DNA from: DATJHM01 sp963777355 | GTDB taxonomy: Bacteria > Chloroflexota > Ktedonobacteria > Ktedonobacterales > Ktedonobacteraceae | Reading direction: 5' to 3' | Assembly: GCA_963777355.1 (NCBI GenBank) | Contig: CAVZQK010000022.1 | Span: 1-64,000, forward strand | DNA: 64,000 nt | Part shown: positions 43,454 to 52,037 of the stretch, piece by piece | Position numbering within the stretch: the stretch's first letter is position 1 | Layout: the number at the start of each line of letters is the position of its first letter | The notes under the pieces: generated by a model | Told to the model about the DNA's origin: nothing | The model's database searches: none | Seen by the model: the letters and a program-made list of their open reading frames with translations, nothing else | Made by a program: the position numbers and the translations under genes

Positions 43454-45280
43454 TCATTTGCCAATAGCGAGCGGATGATAGACTGCATATCCACCTACAA
43501 CAAAGCGCTGATAGCCCCGATAAGCTTTCTCGCCAGCGGCAATACGTTGAGAAAGGGTAATATCAGGTAACGTATTCATCTGAAAGACATAGGAAGACTG
43601 CGGATCAGCGGCAACAGCATCAGGGTACTGCTGATAGCGATTATGGCCTGGCTCAAGACGTTCGAGGAGTGCACTACACAAAATCCGTTCATGACTGCGA
43701 AAAATCAAACGATCACAAGACCAGTAATCCGAATAAATATGCGTGATACCGTCATGTAACAGCGTAGCAATAAGCAGGCTCTCCTGGCGATTAAAGGCTT
43801 GTGTTACAGGCAGATCGAGATGTTGAGTACTATTCTGGGTAAAATACACATCCTGTTGTGGATCAAGAGGCGGCTGAGCAGGAAGATCAGTAAAGGTACT
43901 CAATGTGCCGAGAGCAAGGACAGCGACAACAAGTCCGAGCAGTCCACGAGAAAGCAGAGATCCGCCCTGTTCAAGACGAGTAGCCAGAGAGATCGGTAAG
44001 CCCAAACGCAAGAGCAGCGGCTTCAATAACGCCGTCCCATGCCAGAGAGGCCAGAGGACAGCAGGCGTACAGACCAGGACACCAATCAGATAGCGTGAAG
44101 TAGCCACAGGATAGAAAGCAGAGTTTGGGCTAAGCATATAGAGTAATACAGGCAAGGCTCCAGCCAGCAACAGAGCCAGGCGAGAGAACTGTACAATACA
44201 GACGCGTCTTGTTTCTGGCGACCAGGGGCGCGGCAGAGTACGAAAGCAGATACGCCAGAGTGCTCCCAAAGCGAAAAGACAGGCTACCAGCCAGAGCAGA
44301 ATCAGTCCTGCCGACCAGCCGGTATGGACCAGAGTACAATGCAGGCCGTGGAGACTGGTAAGGCTGAAGAGATGGACGTCATTGACAGCACAGAGCGGAT
44401 TGGCTCCCGTAGCCGTTGGCAGACTGACAAGCAAAGCACCTTTAATCTGAAGTGGAAGTAAAATATGCTTTGGTAGATGCGGTGTTCCACCAGCCTGGAC
44501 CGCATTGAGGATATAGAGCCAGGATTTACGATTGGCGGGTGCAGTCAGATTATATTGGATTTGCAAAGAGAAACAAAGCATGAAGCCAGCGAACAAGCCC
44601 ACAAGAGGCCAGCCAGGCAATTCACGCCAGCAAAAAAAGAGCAGAATAAGGCCGCCAAAGAAAATAAAGGGAGCCGAGAGCATATGGCTCCAGAGGCCAA
44701 ATCCGACCAGAAAGCCCCAGAAAAGATAGGCCAGGAGGCGTCGCCAACGCTGATACTTTCGCGCTTCAGAGGTTCCGTTCAGAGCCAGCCAGGTTGGAAT
44801 CAAGAGAAGGAAAGGGGCACACATCAATGTCTCTGGATCACCACCAACAGCAATTAGTTCGCGTGTAAAGAGCGGATTGGAGCCGAGAGCAAGGAGTAAC
44901 AGAGTAAAGAGGGCCAGCTTTTTGGAATAGAGGATGCCTGTCAAAAGATACATACCAAAGAGAAAGGCACAATAGATCAGCACCAGACCAATGCGCAAGG
45001 CAAACGTAGATACGCCAAATAGATGGAAGAACAGAGCCGCAAGATAGGCTTCAAAAGCTCCCATGTAGCCCTGACCATAGAAAAAAATCGGATGTTCACC
45101 GCGGTAGGCAATATGCATCGCCATCAAGCCCATCGTACCTTCATCGCTATCCAATAGCGGCCAACCGCTGGCGAGCAGAGCGATGCGAATGAGGACCGCC
45201 AGAGCGAGGATCGCCAACGCACAAAAGCCGTAAGGGCTGATAGTGAGGCGTTTTGCTCGCACCTCATTTTCCTGGACCAT
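43454..45280 (-). CDS. GT-C-like membrane glycosyltransferase (paralogue 2)
   Basis: 608 residues with the same plan as the gene at 41437: acidic loop GWPLLDSDEGTMGLM, FYGQGYMGAFEAYLAA, a conserved outside loop GANPLCAVNDVHLF (GANPICAVSDIHLF in the paralogue), and the shared HIYSDYWSCDRLIFRS segment in the C-terminal domain. Tandem duplication followed by divergence. The invariant Cys of the shared loops may form disulfides. Confidence 0.8.
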   Translation of the reverse strand: MVQENEVRAKRLTISPYGFCALAILALAVLIRIALLASGWPLLDSDEGTMGLMAMHIAYRGEHPIFFYGQGYMGAFEAYLAALFFHLFGVSTFALRIGLVLIYCAFLFGMYLLTGILYSKKLALFTLLLLALGSNPLFTRELIAVGGDPETLMCAPFLLLIPTWLALNGTSEARKYQRWRRLLAYLFWGFLVGFGLWSHMLSAPFIFFGGLILLFFCWRELPGWPLVGLFAGFMLCFSLQIQYNLTAPANRKSWLYILNAVQAGGTPHLPKHILLPLQIKGALLVSLPTATGANPLCAVNDVHLFSLTSLHGLHCTLVHTGWSAGLILLWLVACLFALGALWRICFRTLPRPWSPETRRVCIVQFSRLALLLAGALPVLLYMLSPNSAFYPVATSRYLIGVLVCTPAVLWPLWHGTALLKPLLLRLGLPISLATRLEQGGSLLSRGLLGLVVAVLALGTLSTFTDLPAQPPLDPQQDVYFTQNSTQHLDLPVTQAFNRQESLLIATLLHDGITHIYSDYWSCDRLIFRSHERILCSALLERLEPGHNRYQQYPDAVAADPQSSYVFQMNTLPDITLSQRIAAGEKAYRGYQRFVVGGYAVYHPLAIGK

Positions 45281-45444
45281 ACACCGATTTCCCTCTCAAC
45301 AATCTTGTTTCTTTTTCAGCTCCCACAGAAGAGATACGTATTCTGGATACTCTCTCCTCACAACAAGCGAAAGTACCATTTCTTTGTAGTGCTCTGTAAG
45401 ACCTCATTGGTAGCAGAGACCCATCCGGCGAGAGCGTCTTAGGC

Positions 45445-45480
45445 GAGCAGGAGACGGCCAAGCCGATCTGCCCTACGCGA
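45445..45480 (+). repeat. Dispersed repeat, copy B
   Basis: Same core as copies at 39355 and 59561. Similarity with copy C also extends to the left (CATCCGGCGAGAGCG at 45422), for about 60 bp in all. Confidence 0.8.
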
Positions 45481-45525
45481 GCAGTTGTTGTCCACGAAGA
45501 CATAAAAGCAGCATACAACACATGC

Positions 45526-46077
45526 TTATGGTTTTGTTGGCAATATCTGAAACACATCAGGATATGTGTTTATAAAAGCAAATTTATCAAAAGGCCAGTA
45601 GACCACCACAGCTTTCCCGACGATAAAATCTTTCGGCACAAAGCCCCAGGAGCGTGAGTCATCGCTGACCAGGCGATTATCACAAAGGACAAAATATTGA
45701 TTGGCCGGAACGGTCCATTGCTGACCAGCGAGGTTAGCGGGGCGGGTAATATATGGTTCTTTCAGTTCAACATTATTGACCCAAAGATGAGTGAGATCTG
45801 TCTTAATAGTATCGCCAGGCAGACCCACCACGCGCAACACATAATCGGAGGTACGATCAGCATAGGGATAGTGAAAAACAATCACATCTCCCCGCTCTGG
45901 CCCGTGAAACAGATACGTTATTTTGTTAACTATCACATTCTCATCCTTCTGCAAGCCTGGAGTCATGGCAACGCCTTGAACTTGATAGCTTTGCACTACA
46001 AAGCGGAGCACCAGAAAGATAATCATGCAGAAGACCAGAATTTCGACAATTTCGCGCTTCAAGTGTGAACGTTTCAC
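45526..46077 (-). CDS. Signal peptidase I homologue lacking both catalytic residues
   Basis: 183 residues from GTG 46077 (AGAGG upstream). One N-terminal membrane helix, then the S26 fold: box B reads VQGVAMTPGL, with Ala37 where the nucleophile Ser should precede Met; RGDVIVFHYP; box D reads DYVLRVVGLPGD, with Leu81 in place of the general-base Lys; box E CDNRLVSDDSRSWG is intact. Lacking Ser and Lys, it should not cleave signal peptides. Inactive homologues such as SipA of Streptococcus pyogenes help pilus assembly. It lies upstream of the GT-C pair on the same strand. Confidence 0.85.
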   Translation of the reverse strand: MKRSHLKREIVEILVFCMIIFLVLRFVVQSYQVQGVAMTPGLQKDENVIVNKITYLFHGPERGDVIVFHYPYADRTSDYVLRVVGLPGDTIKTDLTHLWVNNVELKEPYITRPANLAGQQWTVPANQYFVLCDNRLVSDDSRSWGFVPKDFIVGKAVVVYWPFDKFAFINTYPDVFQILPTKP

Positions 46078-46361
46078 TTTACAACCTCTAAGCAACTATT
46101 ATACTATTTATTTTTCAAGAGAGGCACAGCTTCTCAAGGAGTCATGCTCATCTGTTAGCACCAGAAAAAGACCGACTTCCGGGCAGAGCCGGAATTATTC
46201 AAGCTATTATACCTGATTAAACGTGCGAAGAGAGCTTTATGACCAATTTTTACTGTTTAGGTAGCCAGAGGTCCGGGTTGAGTGAGAGAGAGTAAGAGGA
46301 GAGAGCAATTTACGGCTGTTAGCAATTTTGCAGAAGTCTCTCATTTCCAGAGAAAAATTGC

Positions 46362-46390
46362 TTGACAAGAGACGATGAGTCAGCTATACT
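46362..46390 (+). promoter_or_regulatory. Sigma-70 promoter of tRNA-His
   Basis: TTGACA (46362-46367), a 17-nt spacer and TATACT (46385-46390), about 20 nt before the tRNA. Confidence 0.88.
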
Positions 46391-46411
46391 AACCGTGTTC
46401 TTGAAACGAAT

Positions 46412-46488
46412 GGTGACTGTAGCTCAACTGGCAGAGCTCTGGTTTGTGGCACCAGCGGTTGTGGGTTCAAGCCCCATCAGTCACCCCA
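46412..46488 (+). tRNA. tRNA-His (anticodon GTG)
   Basis: Acceptor GTGACTG/CAGTCAC with the extra G-1 (46412) facing C73, the identity mark of tRNA-His. D arm GCTC/GAGC, anticodon stem CTGGT/ACCAG with loop TTGTGGC, T arm GTGGG/CCCAT. CCA appears to be encoded (46486-46488), unlike in the tRNA-Thr of this window. Confidence 0.95.
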
Positions 46489-46527
46489 TATAATACAGCT
46501 ATAACTTCCTCAAAATCCCGCACTCCA

Positions 46528-46553
46528 CCCTTCTTCAAGAAGGGCTTTGTTTT
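46528..46553 (+). terminator. Intrinsic terminator of tRNA-His
   Basis: 6-bp stem (46528-46533 with 46539-46544), 5-nt loop and a T-rich tail. Confidence 0.7.
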
Positions 46554-46975
46554 GTCCAAATAAAGACATCAAATTACATCCCACCAAGCATTCTATGGAG
46601 GATGCCTCTTTTTACTTCAGATGCCGGGCAAACCGGAAAAATATTATCTCTACCTGCAAGTTAGCTGGGCAAACAGCATGGAAGATGAATGGATATAGTA
46701 GGCAAGACAGAGGCAGGTTGGATAAGCATTTAAGACAATTCTGCGACAATTACGAGAATAGGCTGAGACATCTCACCTCTATACTAGTTTCAGTACCCTC
46801 AAGCGGGCCGGGAAAGACTACCCCTCCTGCCCCCACTGATGAGGAATTAGGCAATAGAAAAACGAAAAGGTCAAGTAGAGATGCACTAGGAGCATAGACA
46901 AAAAAAATAGTAAGCAGAAAAACGGAAAAGCGAATAATCTCATCTATGCTATCTAAGAAAGAGGATTAAGATATT
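46554..46975 (+). other. Non-coding region before the DUF4870-like gene
   Basis: About 420 bp. A plus frame (46547-46897) lacks a ribosome site and family resemblance and is not called. No other structure was noticed. Confidence 0.45.
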
Positions 46976-47554
46976 ATGATGCAGCCAACAGAGCAGGGTT
47001 ATCAGGAAAAAGGGACTTCACAGCCCTATGGTAGATACACAGGAACAGAACAGGAGCAGATACCCCTCCAATCTCCCTATTATCAAGAATACCATTACGG
47101 GGCGGGAGAATGGATTCCAGCAGAGGGTATGGGAGGACAACAGAGTCAGCAGCAGATGTATGGGCAGATGCCTTTGCCAACAATGATGCGTCTACTGCCA
47201 GAAGGGCGATTTGCCGCCGTTATGAGTTACTCACTTGGTTGGTTCAGTGGTTTAGTGATGCTGTTCTTTGGATGGCAGAATCGTTTTGTCCGCTTCCATG
47301 CTCTGCAAGCGCTCTTTTTCTTTGGGGCGATCAATATCTTTGATGTTATCAGCTTACGTATGATGTTTTTTGCCAGACACTTTCTGCATGGGTGGTTCTT
47401 CCTGATGATATGCGCGTTTCTGTTAGTCAATGTTATTGCGGCAATTGCCTGGATAGTGGGAATGATTCAGGCAGGGATGGGCAATTATTATAAGCTGCCT
47501 GTGATTGGCGAGATTGTACAGCATAAATTTGTTGGGCCAGATCCACTTAAATAA
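46976..47554 (+). CDS. DUF4870/Tic20-like small membrane protein
   Basis: 192 residues. The first 70 are hydrophilic and rich in Gln, Tyr and Gly. Then come three to four membrane helices with the family marks FAAVMSYSLGWFSGLVMLFF, NRFVRFHALQALFFF and the last helix GMIQAGMGNYYKLPVIG. Members are found widely without a settled role. The start has AAAGAGGA upstream. Confidence 0.82.
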   Translation: MMQPTEQGYQEKGTSQPYGRYTGTEQEQIPLQSPYYQEYHYGAGEWIPAEGMGGQQSQQQMYGQMPLPTMMRLLPEGRFAAVMSYSLGWFSGLVMLFFGWQNRFVRFHALQALFFFGAINIFDVISLRMMFFARHFLHGWFFLMICAFLLVNVIAAIAWIVGMIQAGMGNYYKLPVIGEIVQHKFVGPDPLK

Positions 47555-47670
47555 GAAAAACAGATGGCGGAAAAAGGCTATACATGTGTGAGCAAGCCCA
47601 CCTTATAACGTATACTCTACAGGAAAGCAACTGAAGAGAAGCGGTAAATAAGCGTACAGAGGACTTGTAA

Positions 47671-48369
47671 ATGACGACGATACTTCTGGTAGAAGATACT
47701 TATGATCTGGCCCAGGTTATCAAACGCGAGCTAGAGGCAAATGGCTATCAGGTAGTACATGCAGGAGATGGGCTGACAGCGGTGAAATTGCATGCCAGGG
47801 AGAAACCAGCAATCGTGGTACTGGATTGGATGCTGCCCAAGATGGATGGCTTAGAGGTTCTGAGACGCATTCGTCAGACAGCAGCAACGCCTGTGCTTAT
47901 GCTTACGGCGCGAGGAGAAGAGGCTGATAGAGTGATTGGTCTGGAGTTGGGGGCAGACGATTATCTGACAAAACCATTTAGTACACGCGAATTTATCGCC
48001 CGGATACGGGCGCTATTGCGGCGTGCAGAGTTGGTGCAGCAAATTCTCCAGGAAGATCAGCAGGAAGCAAGCAATATTCTAAGCTATCAGCAGCTACAAC
48101 TGGACCCTCAATCCCACCGGGCCACATTGCAGGGCAACGAACTCGATTTAAGTCCAACAGAGTTTGCCCTGCTCAATCTCTTCTTGCGTAGTCCCGGACG
48201 CGCATTTAGTCGTAGCTATCTCCTCGACACGATCTGGGGAGAGAGCTATATTGGCGGTGATCGTTCGGTAGACAATACAGTACTGCGATTACGTAAAAAG
48301 CTTGGGCAATTGGGAGAGACGATAGAGACGGTGTGGAGCATCGGATACCGGCTCAAACCGGAGAGGTAA
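47671..48369 (+). CDS. Response regulator, OmpR/PhoB type
   Basis: 232 residues. Receiver with the acidic pair (LVEDTY), phospho-Asp in VVLDWMLPKMDG, Thr in MLTARG and Lys in YLTKPFS. The C-terminal winged helix has LSPTEFALLNLFLRSPGRAFSR and DRSVDNTVLRLRKKLG. Eight nt before its kinase, in one operon. Confidence 0.94.
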   Translation: MTTILLVEDTYDLAQVIKRELEANGYQVVHAGDGLTAVKLHAREKPAIVVLDWMLPKMDGLEVLRRIRQTAATPVLMLTARGEEADRVIGLELGADDYLTKPFSTREFIARIRALLRRAELVQQILQEDQQEASNILSYQQLQLDPQSHRATLQGNELDLSPTEFALLNLFLRSPGRAFSRSYLLDTIWGESYIGGDRSVDNTVLRLRKKLGQLGETIETVWSIGYRLKPER

Positions 48370-48377
48370 CACGATAC

Positions 48378-49991
48378 ATGCGAAGATTCCACCTGCTCTT
48401 CAGCGCTCACCCGGCACGAGTGATTCTAGAGACGTTGCTTATAGAGCTGTTTGTCTGGTGGCTGCTGGCTCTTTTGCTGGAAAATCTTTTCAAAACGCAC
48501 ATTCCAGTAGGCCAGTCAGTTGTAGTAATGGGCGTACTGGCGATGCCGTGGTGTGCGCTCCGCTTGAGCAGGCCAAAGATATCGTGGTGGCGCAAGCGTT
48601 TGCGAGAAGCCTGGATCGTAGGAATACTCTGTCTGGCTCAAGGTATTGTCATTGTATTTGATAAAACTACCCTAAAGCTTGTCGCCAGGCTATCGTCCGA
48701 TCTCGCTTTACAGGCGAGATTTCTGGCGGCACCGATGCAGACAATACTGGAAATTACCATCATAAGCGGCCTCCTGTTTCTCGGCAACGATAGTATTTTT
48801 CTACTGATAAGAGCAATCGGGCGCATCTGGGCAAGCTGGAATCATTTACGGAGAACACAGCTGCAATGGTCCCTGACCCATGCGCATGCAATGATTGTAG
48901 GCCTGGGAACGATCCTCTTAATGTTCATGGCGGCAATAGTGCTCGCGCTTTCAGCACATGGCATCTCATTTGCCCGACTCATCATCCCTATCTTTGCCAT
49001 TGTGGGCGTCTTAGGTATTCTGGCTATCCTGGCTGTGATACCACCATCAGCGCTCTTCTCTTATATCGTGGTAAGACAGACTGTTCAACGTATTCAGATG
49101 CTTACCGTCGCGACCAGTGCGTTGCGAGCGGGAAACTACGAAGTTCGAGTGCCGGTACGAGGAGAAGATGAAGTGGCGCAACTCCAGGCAGACTTCAACG
49201 CAATGGCAACCAATCTGGAGAGGGTCATGAGAGAGCTGCAACTAGAGAGAGATACCGTATCGGGTCTTCTCCAGTCCCGCCGAGAGCTTGTCGCCAATGC
49301 CTCACACGAATTGAGAACGCCAGTGGCAACGCTGAGAGGTTCGCTAGAGACAACACTGCTGCACTGGGAAGAGCATTCAGAAAATAGCTTACAGCAAGAT
49401 CTGCTAGTGATGGAAAACGAAGTATTGCATCTGCAAACGCTGGTAGAAAACTTATTTGCGCTGGCGAGAGCTGATGTAGGGCGGCTCTCATTGCGATGCG
49501 AGCCAACAGATATCGGCATCCTGGTAAGGCGAATTGTAGAGAATCGTGCAACGCTTGCCTGGAAAGCGAGCAAAATTGAGGTACTCGCAGATATCCAAAA
49601 CGGAGTGCCAAAAGCGTTAATCGACAGTGCGCGGGTAGAACAGATATTACAAAACCTGCTGCACAGTGCCATTCGGCATACACCGCCAGGTGGAATCATC
49701 GTCATCGTAGTAGGAGAGCAGGCAGGAAGCGTTATTATCCAGGTCAAAGACACCGGTGAGGGGATTGCATCTGAACACCTGCCAGCGATCTGGGAACCTG
49801 CTTACCAGAAAAATAACGGCAAAGGGCTACAAGAGACGGCAGGGCTGGGTCTGGCGTTAGTCAAAGAGTGGACCGAAGCAATGGGTGGACAGATCAGCGT
49901 TGAAAGCGTAGAGGGAGAAGGAAGTTGTTTTCGGGTCGCACTGCCAGCAGCAGGGCCAGACAAAGCCACGAAAGCAGGCCAGGAGTTCTGA
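48378..49991 (+). CDS. Sensor histidine kinase, OmpR-partner type
   Basis: 537 residues. About six N-terminal membrane helices over 250 residues, HAMP (RAGNYEVRVPVRGEDEVAQL), HisKA with the acceptor His in VANASHELRTPVATL, and an ATPase domain with DTGEGI and GLGLALVKEW. The N box reads LQNLLHSAIRHTPPGG: the Asn that normally contacts Mg-ATP (NLLxNA) is Ser, which may weaken kinase activity. A multi-helix sensor part suggests it detects a membrane signal. Confidence 0.9.
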   Translation: MRRFHLLFSAHPARVILETLLIELFVWWLLALLLENLFKTHIPVGQSVVVMGVLAMPWCALRLSRPKISWWRKRLREAWIVGILCLAQGIVIVFDKTTLKLVARLSSDLALQARFLAAPMQTILEITIISGLLFLGNDSIFLLIRAIGRIWASWNHLRRTQLQWSLTHAHAMIVGLGTILLMFMAAIVLALSAHGISFARLIIPIFAIVGVLGILAILAVIPPSALFSYIVVRQTVQRIQMLTVATSALRAGNYEVRVPVRGEDEVAQLQADFNAMATNLERVMRELQLERDTVSGLLQSRRELVANASHELRTPVATLRGSLETTLLHWEEHSENSLQQDLLVMENEVLHLQTLVENLFALARADVGRLSLRCEPTDIGILVRRIVENRATLAWKASKIEVLADIQNGVPKALIDSARVEQILQNLLHSAIRHTPPGGIIVIVVGEQAGSVIIQVKDTGEGIASEHLPAIWEPAYQKNNGKGLQETAGLGLALVKEWTEAMGGQISVESVEGEGSCFRVALPAAGPDKATKAGQEF

Positions 49992-50014
49992 GAGAGATTA
50001 GCCAGCTCCTGGCC
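49977..50014. terminator. Hairpin between convergent kinase and sialidase-like genes
   Basis: A perfect 9-bp stem GGCCAGGAG/CTCCTGGCC (49977-49985 with 50006-50014). No T tract, so termination is possible but not certain. Confidence 0.5.
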
Positions 50015-50021
50015 GGAGAGA

Positions 50022-51695
50022 TCACCAGGTAATTGCCTGGGAATAGATCTCGGCACTTGCACCATCGCGGGTATCAATCCAGGTAGCATGAGTCACATCA
50101 TCAGAGCCTGTCACCAACTGATCATAATCTCCAAAATAGCCACAATAGGGGCTCCCCACACAAGGATTGAAAGAAGTATCGCTAACAGGTTGTTGGTGAC
50201 GAAACGAATGCCCCTGATCGACAGATTTAGCAACAAAGTATTCCACCTTGACATTCTTTGGATCGTGACGATTATCATACCAGCCAACATAGACAGCGCC
50301 ATGCGAGTTGGTTGACGCCCAGGGAAAAAAATGGGACTTGAGATCACTGGCGGGATCATCATTGACACGGGTAACAGAAGTAGTCCCGTTGGCAAGATTC
50401 ACACTAAGGAGATAGACGCTTGGAGTGGCATAGTTCAAGCCATTATTCACCTTATTGGCAGTAAAAGCGCAGTATGCCATCATCTGAAAAGCGCTACAGC
50501 CGGGATTACGATTGCCAAAGAAGTTCCAGCTTGTATTACCGAGAGAGAGATACTGAGAGTTCACAAGCGGGAGCAAAGAGGTCTGCCAGTTATTATTCTG
50601 GAGAGAAGCCTCAAAGAGTTGGGCAGTAGGATAGGTACTATAATCCTCAAAAAAGAGATGAGGAGTGCCAGACTGATCAATCACCATATTCGGATAAGCA
50701 GCCTGTGTCTGGATAGGACTACTCACCAGACGAGGTTTACTGAAGGGTATACCTGGTCCTGGAGAGTCGGCCTCAAGGATGGCAGAGGCCAGAGGTGGGA
50801 TAGTAATGCCATTATCAATGCAGGGCTGCACAGGCTGAGGAGTAGAAGCATTGCCAGCCGGCACCGTCACCCCATTGCAAAAGTAGGTGTAATAGACATA
50901 GACCGTACCCAGATTTGGGCTATGGGGCTGCGTATCAACAGTAATAAAAGGGCGTTGGAGTTGGCCGGGACAATTAAAGGTCGTCGTAGGAGAGAGAACG
51001 CCATTACAGGGCACATAGTCAACGCTAGTAGTCGTTGAGCCACTAAAATTGCCACGATTATAGCCCTGTACAACATCGATCTGAGTATCGAAATTCGAGT
51101 AGTTAATAGTAGCATCAGAGATAATATTGGCAGAGAGCATACTAAAAAAACTATTGCCGGCGGCATCAAACGCGACACCCGGATTCGTTTGCAAATTGTA
51201 AGGAGAAGAGGTCGCCGTATCGACGCCATTCGTCAGAGCATCATCGTGCCAGGTCATACCGCCAGTCTGGGAAACATGGTAGTATTGATGACTAAAACTT
51301 TCACGGTAGTCATTCGTCAGCACAAGTAGATTTTGCGGCATAGCAGGATTGACGGCAACAGCAACTGTTGATTTGCTCCAGGGATTAAGATCTCGATTGA
51401 CTTTGATATTCGTACCAGAGGGGCTTGCAGGGGCAAGCGCTCGATGTTGCATAGCATAGAATGCCTGCCACTGTTGAGAAGAAAAGGGAGTGACAGGCAG
51501 AAAAGGGGCTTTATGGAGCGAAGAGACATAGTGGGCAAACGCTTGATAGGAACCGAACGGTGAAGGTTGCATACTCGAAGCGAAAGTAATAGGGGCGTCA
51601 GGCTGAAACAGGAGAGCGCCGAGAAGAACACTCATACCAAGTATCGGCAAAAAGAGCGCACCGACCAGACCGTTACGACGAACAAACCGATTCAT
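50022..51695 (-). CDS. Secreted sialidase-like (Asp-box) beta-propeller protein
   Basis: 557 residues. Signal peptide or anchor at residues 9-32 (LVGALFLPILGMSVLLGALL). The rest looks like a beta-propeller with degenerate Asp-box motifs (SQTGGMTWHD; SVDQGHSFRH) and repeated strand pairs such as GTVYVYYTYF and GAVYVGWYDNR. The Arg triad of true sialidases was not located, so glycosidase activity is not claimed. Exported; may bind or cut surface glycans. Confidence 0.75.
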   Translation of the reverse strand: MNRFVRRNGLVGALFLPILGMSVLLGALLFQPDAPITFASSMQPSPFGSYQAFAHYVSSLHKAPFLPVTPFSSQQWQAFYAMQHRALAPASPSGTNIKVNRDLNPWSKSTVAVAVNPAMPQNLLVLTNDYRESFSHQYYHVSQTGGMTWHDDALTNGVDTATSSPYNLQTNPGVAFDAAGNSFFSMLSANIISDATINYSNFDTQIDVVQGYNRGNFSGSTTTSVDYVPCNGVLSPTTTFNCPGQLQRPFITVDTQPHSPNLGTVYVYYTYFCNGVTVPAGNASTPQPVQPCIDNGITIPPLASAILEADSPGPGIPFSKPRLVSSPIQTQAAYPNMVIDQSGTPHLFFEDYSTYPTAQLFEASLQNNNWQTSLLPLVNSQYLSLGNTSWNFFGNRNPGCSAFQMMAYCAFTANKVNNGLNYATPSVYLLSVNLANGTTSVTRVNDDPASDLKSHFFPWASTNSHGAVYVGWYDNRHDPKNVKVEYFVAKSVDQGHSFRHQQPVSDTSFNPCVGSPYCGYFGDYDQLVTGSDDVTHATWIDTRDGASAEIYSQAITW

Positions 51696-52037
51696 CTCTC
51701 AACATCTGCCTTTCAAAGATACTCCATTCTTCTTTGTATCCACGTTAAAAATTCTCTCTAAGCTAAAAAAAGCGCGAGTGTGCTATAGCAAGCGAGGCAG
51801 AGAGATGAGCACAAAGAAGAGAGGAGAGACAGCACAACCCTGGTAAAGAAAACTAGTGTCTGATAACCAGAGGTCCAGCAGGCGTAATGACTTTACGACC
51901 TATACTTTTCAAAAGTACGCCAGAAAGAAACCAGTAATTCTCCCTTATGTACAAATAGAGATTACCTCACGGTGATTATTTTGTCAAGGACATGTTTATA
52001 AATAGTTACATTTAAATATATTATTATTAAAATGCAG
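51696..52037. other. Intergenic, AT-rich
   Basis: About 340 bp between two minus-strand genes; should contain the promoter of the sialidase-like gene. Nothing specific was recognised. Confidence 0.4.

Noticed and set aside
46547..46897. 116-residue plus frame after tRNA-His
   Set aside because: Begins inside the tRNA terminator with a TTG and no ribosome site; no family resemblance.
49136..49753. 205-residue minus frame inside the histidine kinase
   Set aside because: Ser-rich antisense shadow of HAMP and HisKA; the sense frame has all kinase motifs.
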